Assembly: GCF_001889065.1 (NCBI RefSeq)
Contig: NZ_LWHB01000036.1
Coordinates: 1 to 14,313, forward strand
Source of the DNA: Suttonella ornithocola
GTDB lineage: Bacteria > Pseudomonadota > Gammaproteobacteria > Cardiobacteriales > Cardiobacteriaceae
DNA: 14,313 nt
Direction of reading: 5' to 3'
Within the stretch, counting starts at the first letter, position 1, and the number at the start of each line of letters is the position of its first letter. Position numbers and translations under genes: made by a program. Shown here piece after piece: positions 12,717-14,313 of the stretch. The notes under the pieces were generated by a model. That model did no database searches and was not told the DNA's origin. It saw only the letters and a list, made by a program, of their open reading frames with translations.

Positions 12717-14313
12717 ATGTCTAAACGTTATCCTGTTCTCCCCTTACGCGATGTTGCGGTTTATCCGCACGTTATCGTTCCATTATTTGTAGGGCGAGAA
12801 AAATCCATTGCAGCTCTAGACGCCGCGATGGATGCGGAACAAGAGCTTCTTCTTGTTCCGCAAAAAGATCAAAAAATCACTGAGCCTACAAAAGAAGATT
12901 TACATTCTATTGGAACATTTGGACGTATTGTTCAAATGGCAAAACTCTCTGACGGCACAGTTAAAGTATTGGTAGAAGGTTTAGCTCGTGCAGAAATTAG
13001 TGAGCTAATAGACGAAGAAAATTATTTCAGCGCACAGTACCAAACCCTTAAAGAGAAACCTATCTCTAATGAAAAAGAAATAGCAGCACTTGCTGAAGCC
13101 GCTCTTTCTGGCTTTGTTGAATATATGAAAAGCCACGAGCGTCAAGCAGATGAACTCATGGAAACCTTACGACAATTAGAAGATAAAGGTCGTGTTGCTG
13201 ATACCATTGCCGCTCATATGGATATTGATGTGCAATCTCGAATTAAGCTGCTGCAACTGCTAAATATCGAAGAGCGTATTGAATATCTGTTATTGCTATT
13301 AGAAACAGAGCGCGAACAAGCTGAAATCAGCTTAAAAATTAAAAAGCGCGTTAATCAACAGATGGATAAAAATCAGCGTGAGTATTATTTAAACGAAAAG
13401 ATAAAAGCCATTCAAAAAGAATTAGGCGATATGGATGATGCGCTCAATGAAGTTGAGCAACTCGAAAAGCAAATTTTAGATGCGAAGATGCCAGAAAATG
13501 CAGAAAAGAAAGCACTAAATGAACTCAACAAACTTAAGCAAATGTCCTCAATGTCAGCAGAAGCTGGTGTGATTCGTAATTACCTAGAATGGATAATCAA
13601 TTTTCCATGGTCAAAACGTAAACGCACTCATTATGACCTTGAGCGAGCTGAAAAAATCTTTGATAGAGATCACTATGGCTTAGAAGAAGTTAAAGAGCGT
13701 ATCTTAGAATATTTAGCGGTGCAAAAGCGTAATCGCAACAACAAAGGACCAATCATTTGCTTAGTCGGTCCGCCCGGTGTTGGAAAAACCTCTTTAGGTA
13801 AATCAATTGCGGAAGCAACCGGACGAGATTTTGATCGGTTTGCTCTAGGCGGAATGCATGATGAAGCAGAAATTCGCGGGCATCGTCGAACTTACATCGG
13901 CGCTTTACCCGGAAAAATTGTTCAAAAACTTTGTCGATTAGGTACTAATAATCCTGTCATTTTATTAGATGAAATAGATAAAATTGGCGCAGATCATCGT
14001 GGCGACCCCGCTTCTGCATTGTTAGAAGTATTAGATCCCGCACAAAACAATACCTTTAATGATCATTATCTCGAAACAGAGGTTGATTTATCAAAAGTAT
14101 TATTTATTGCAACGGCAAATACTTTAAATATTCCTGCACCTTTATTAGATCGTATGGAAGTTATCCGTATTCCAGGTTATACCACGCAAGAAAAATTACA
14201 AATTGCTGAGCGCTATATTCTTCCACGCCAAATCAAGGAAAATGGTTTAAAAGAAAAAGAGTTTTCTTTAGAAGAAGGCGTGTTATATAACATTATCGAA
14301 AATTACACGCGCG
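12717..14313 (+). CDS. lon: ATP-dependent protease Lon, N-terminal 532 residues, runs off right edge
   Basis: Lon combines an AAA+ unfoldase and a serine-lysine protease in one chain and degrades misfolded and regulatory proteins in the cytosol. The visible part starts MSKRYPVLPLRDVAVYPHVI, the family's substrate-binding N-domain, followed by a coiled-coil region (about 190-290). The AAA+ module has Walker A GPPGVGKT (351-358), DEAEIRGHRRTYIGALPG and Walker B VILLDE (414-419). The Ser-Lys catalytic domain lies beyond the window. The ATG has AAGGA overlapping the clpX stop codon. There is no room for a separate promoter in the eight-base gap, unlike E. coli, where lon has its own heat-shock promoter. 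No break is seen in the visible frame. Confidence 0.97.
   Translation, partial: MSKRYPVLPLRDVAVYPHVIVPLFVGREKSIAALDAAMDAEQELLLVPQKDQKITEPTKEDLHSIGTFGRIVQMAKLSDGTVKVLVEGLARAEISELIDEENYFSAQYQTLKEKPISNEKEIAALAEAALSGFVEYMKSHERQADELMETLRQLEDKGRVADTIAAHMDIDVQSRIKLLQLLNIEERIEYLLLLLETEREQAEISLKIKKRVNQQMDKNQREYYLNEKIKAIQKELGDMDDALNEVEQLEKQILDAKMPENAEKKALNELNKLKQMSSMSAEAGVIRNYLEWIINFPWSKRKRTHYDLERAEKIFDRDHYGLEEVKERILEYLAVQKRNRNNKGPIICLVGPPGVGKTSLGKSIAEATGRDFDRFALGGMHDEAEIRGHRRTYIGALPGKIVQKLCRLGTNNPVILLDEIDKIGADHRGDPASALLEVLDPAQNNTFNDHYLETEVDLSKVLFIATANTLNIPAPLLDRMEVIRIPGYTTQEKLQIAERYILPRQIKENGLKEKEFSLEEGVLYNIIENYTR

Noticed and set aside
2003..14313. Possible functional protease island: pepT, RTX protease, M48 protease, ClpP, ClpX and Lon within 12 kb
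   Set aside because: tig-clpP-clpX-lon is the ordinary conserved order, pepT and the M48 gene are broken, and the genes differ in strand and promoter. The clustering looks coincidental.
1..14313. CRISPR array, prophage or toxin-antitoxin module
   Set aside because: I found no regularly spaced repeats, phage structural or integrase-plus-att arrangement, or paired small genes; the only repeats are IS ends, MITEs and the 40-bp pair.

Overview
The window reads as an AT-rich gammaproteobacterial chromosome segment. The gene order tig-clpP-clpX-lon is the standard gammaproteobacterial one, and the proteins align by eye with their E. coli counterparts. Many IS630-type elements ending in TATAGT and short inverted-repeat elements suggest a host-associated lineage with an active mobile-element history. 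A Cardiobacteriaceae- or Moraxella-like organism would fit, but the sequence alone does not fix the genus.

Layout. 1-2002 is a pile-up of IS630-family elements: a partial element leaving the left edge, a 165-bp orphan coding remnant, a complete but inactivated 903-bp IS (562-1464), and a 5'-truncated IS on the other strand that is split by a 96-bp MITE. This last IS cut off the end of pepT (2003-3354, minus), a peptidase T gene that also carries three single-base frameshifts and a 127-bp MITE. The housekeeping pyrophosphatase gene ppa (3446-3976, plus) follows. It shares a bidirectional terminator with a 1085-codon minus-strand gene for a serralysin-like RTX metalloprotease with three N-terminal cadherin-like repeats (4044-7301). 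Diverging from that gene is an M48 metalloprotease lipoprotein gene with an in-frame TAA at codon 51 (7463-8260).

A tRNA-Leu(UAG) gene (8404-8488) with a near-consensus promoter sits just upstream of tig (8549-9871). A mobile-element scar (9914-10550) separates tig from clpP. It holds a second IS630-type MITE, a second copy of the GAGACC-ended MITE, a short direct repeat and the 3' end of an integrase-type transposase. An intact sigma-32-like promoter (10693-10720) lies just inside the scar and leads into clpP (10747), clpX (11425) and lon (12717, running off the right edge).

Functionally, tig, clpP, clpX and lon form a protein quality-control cluster: nascent-chain chaperone, ClpXP protease and Lon protease, probably heat-inducible from the promoter before clpP. 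The RTX protease is the only gene with an evident outward-facing role, and its type I secretion genes are not in the window. The other main theme is decay: pepT, the M48 gene and every transposase whose fate can be seen are broken. I see no CRISPR array, phage or new multi-gene defence system. The least familiar items are the RTX protease architecture, with a CxCxxC-bearing insertion before its zinc site, and the three families of small inverted-repeat elements.
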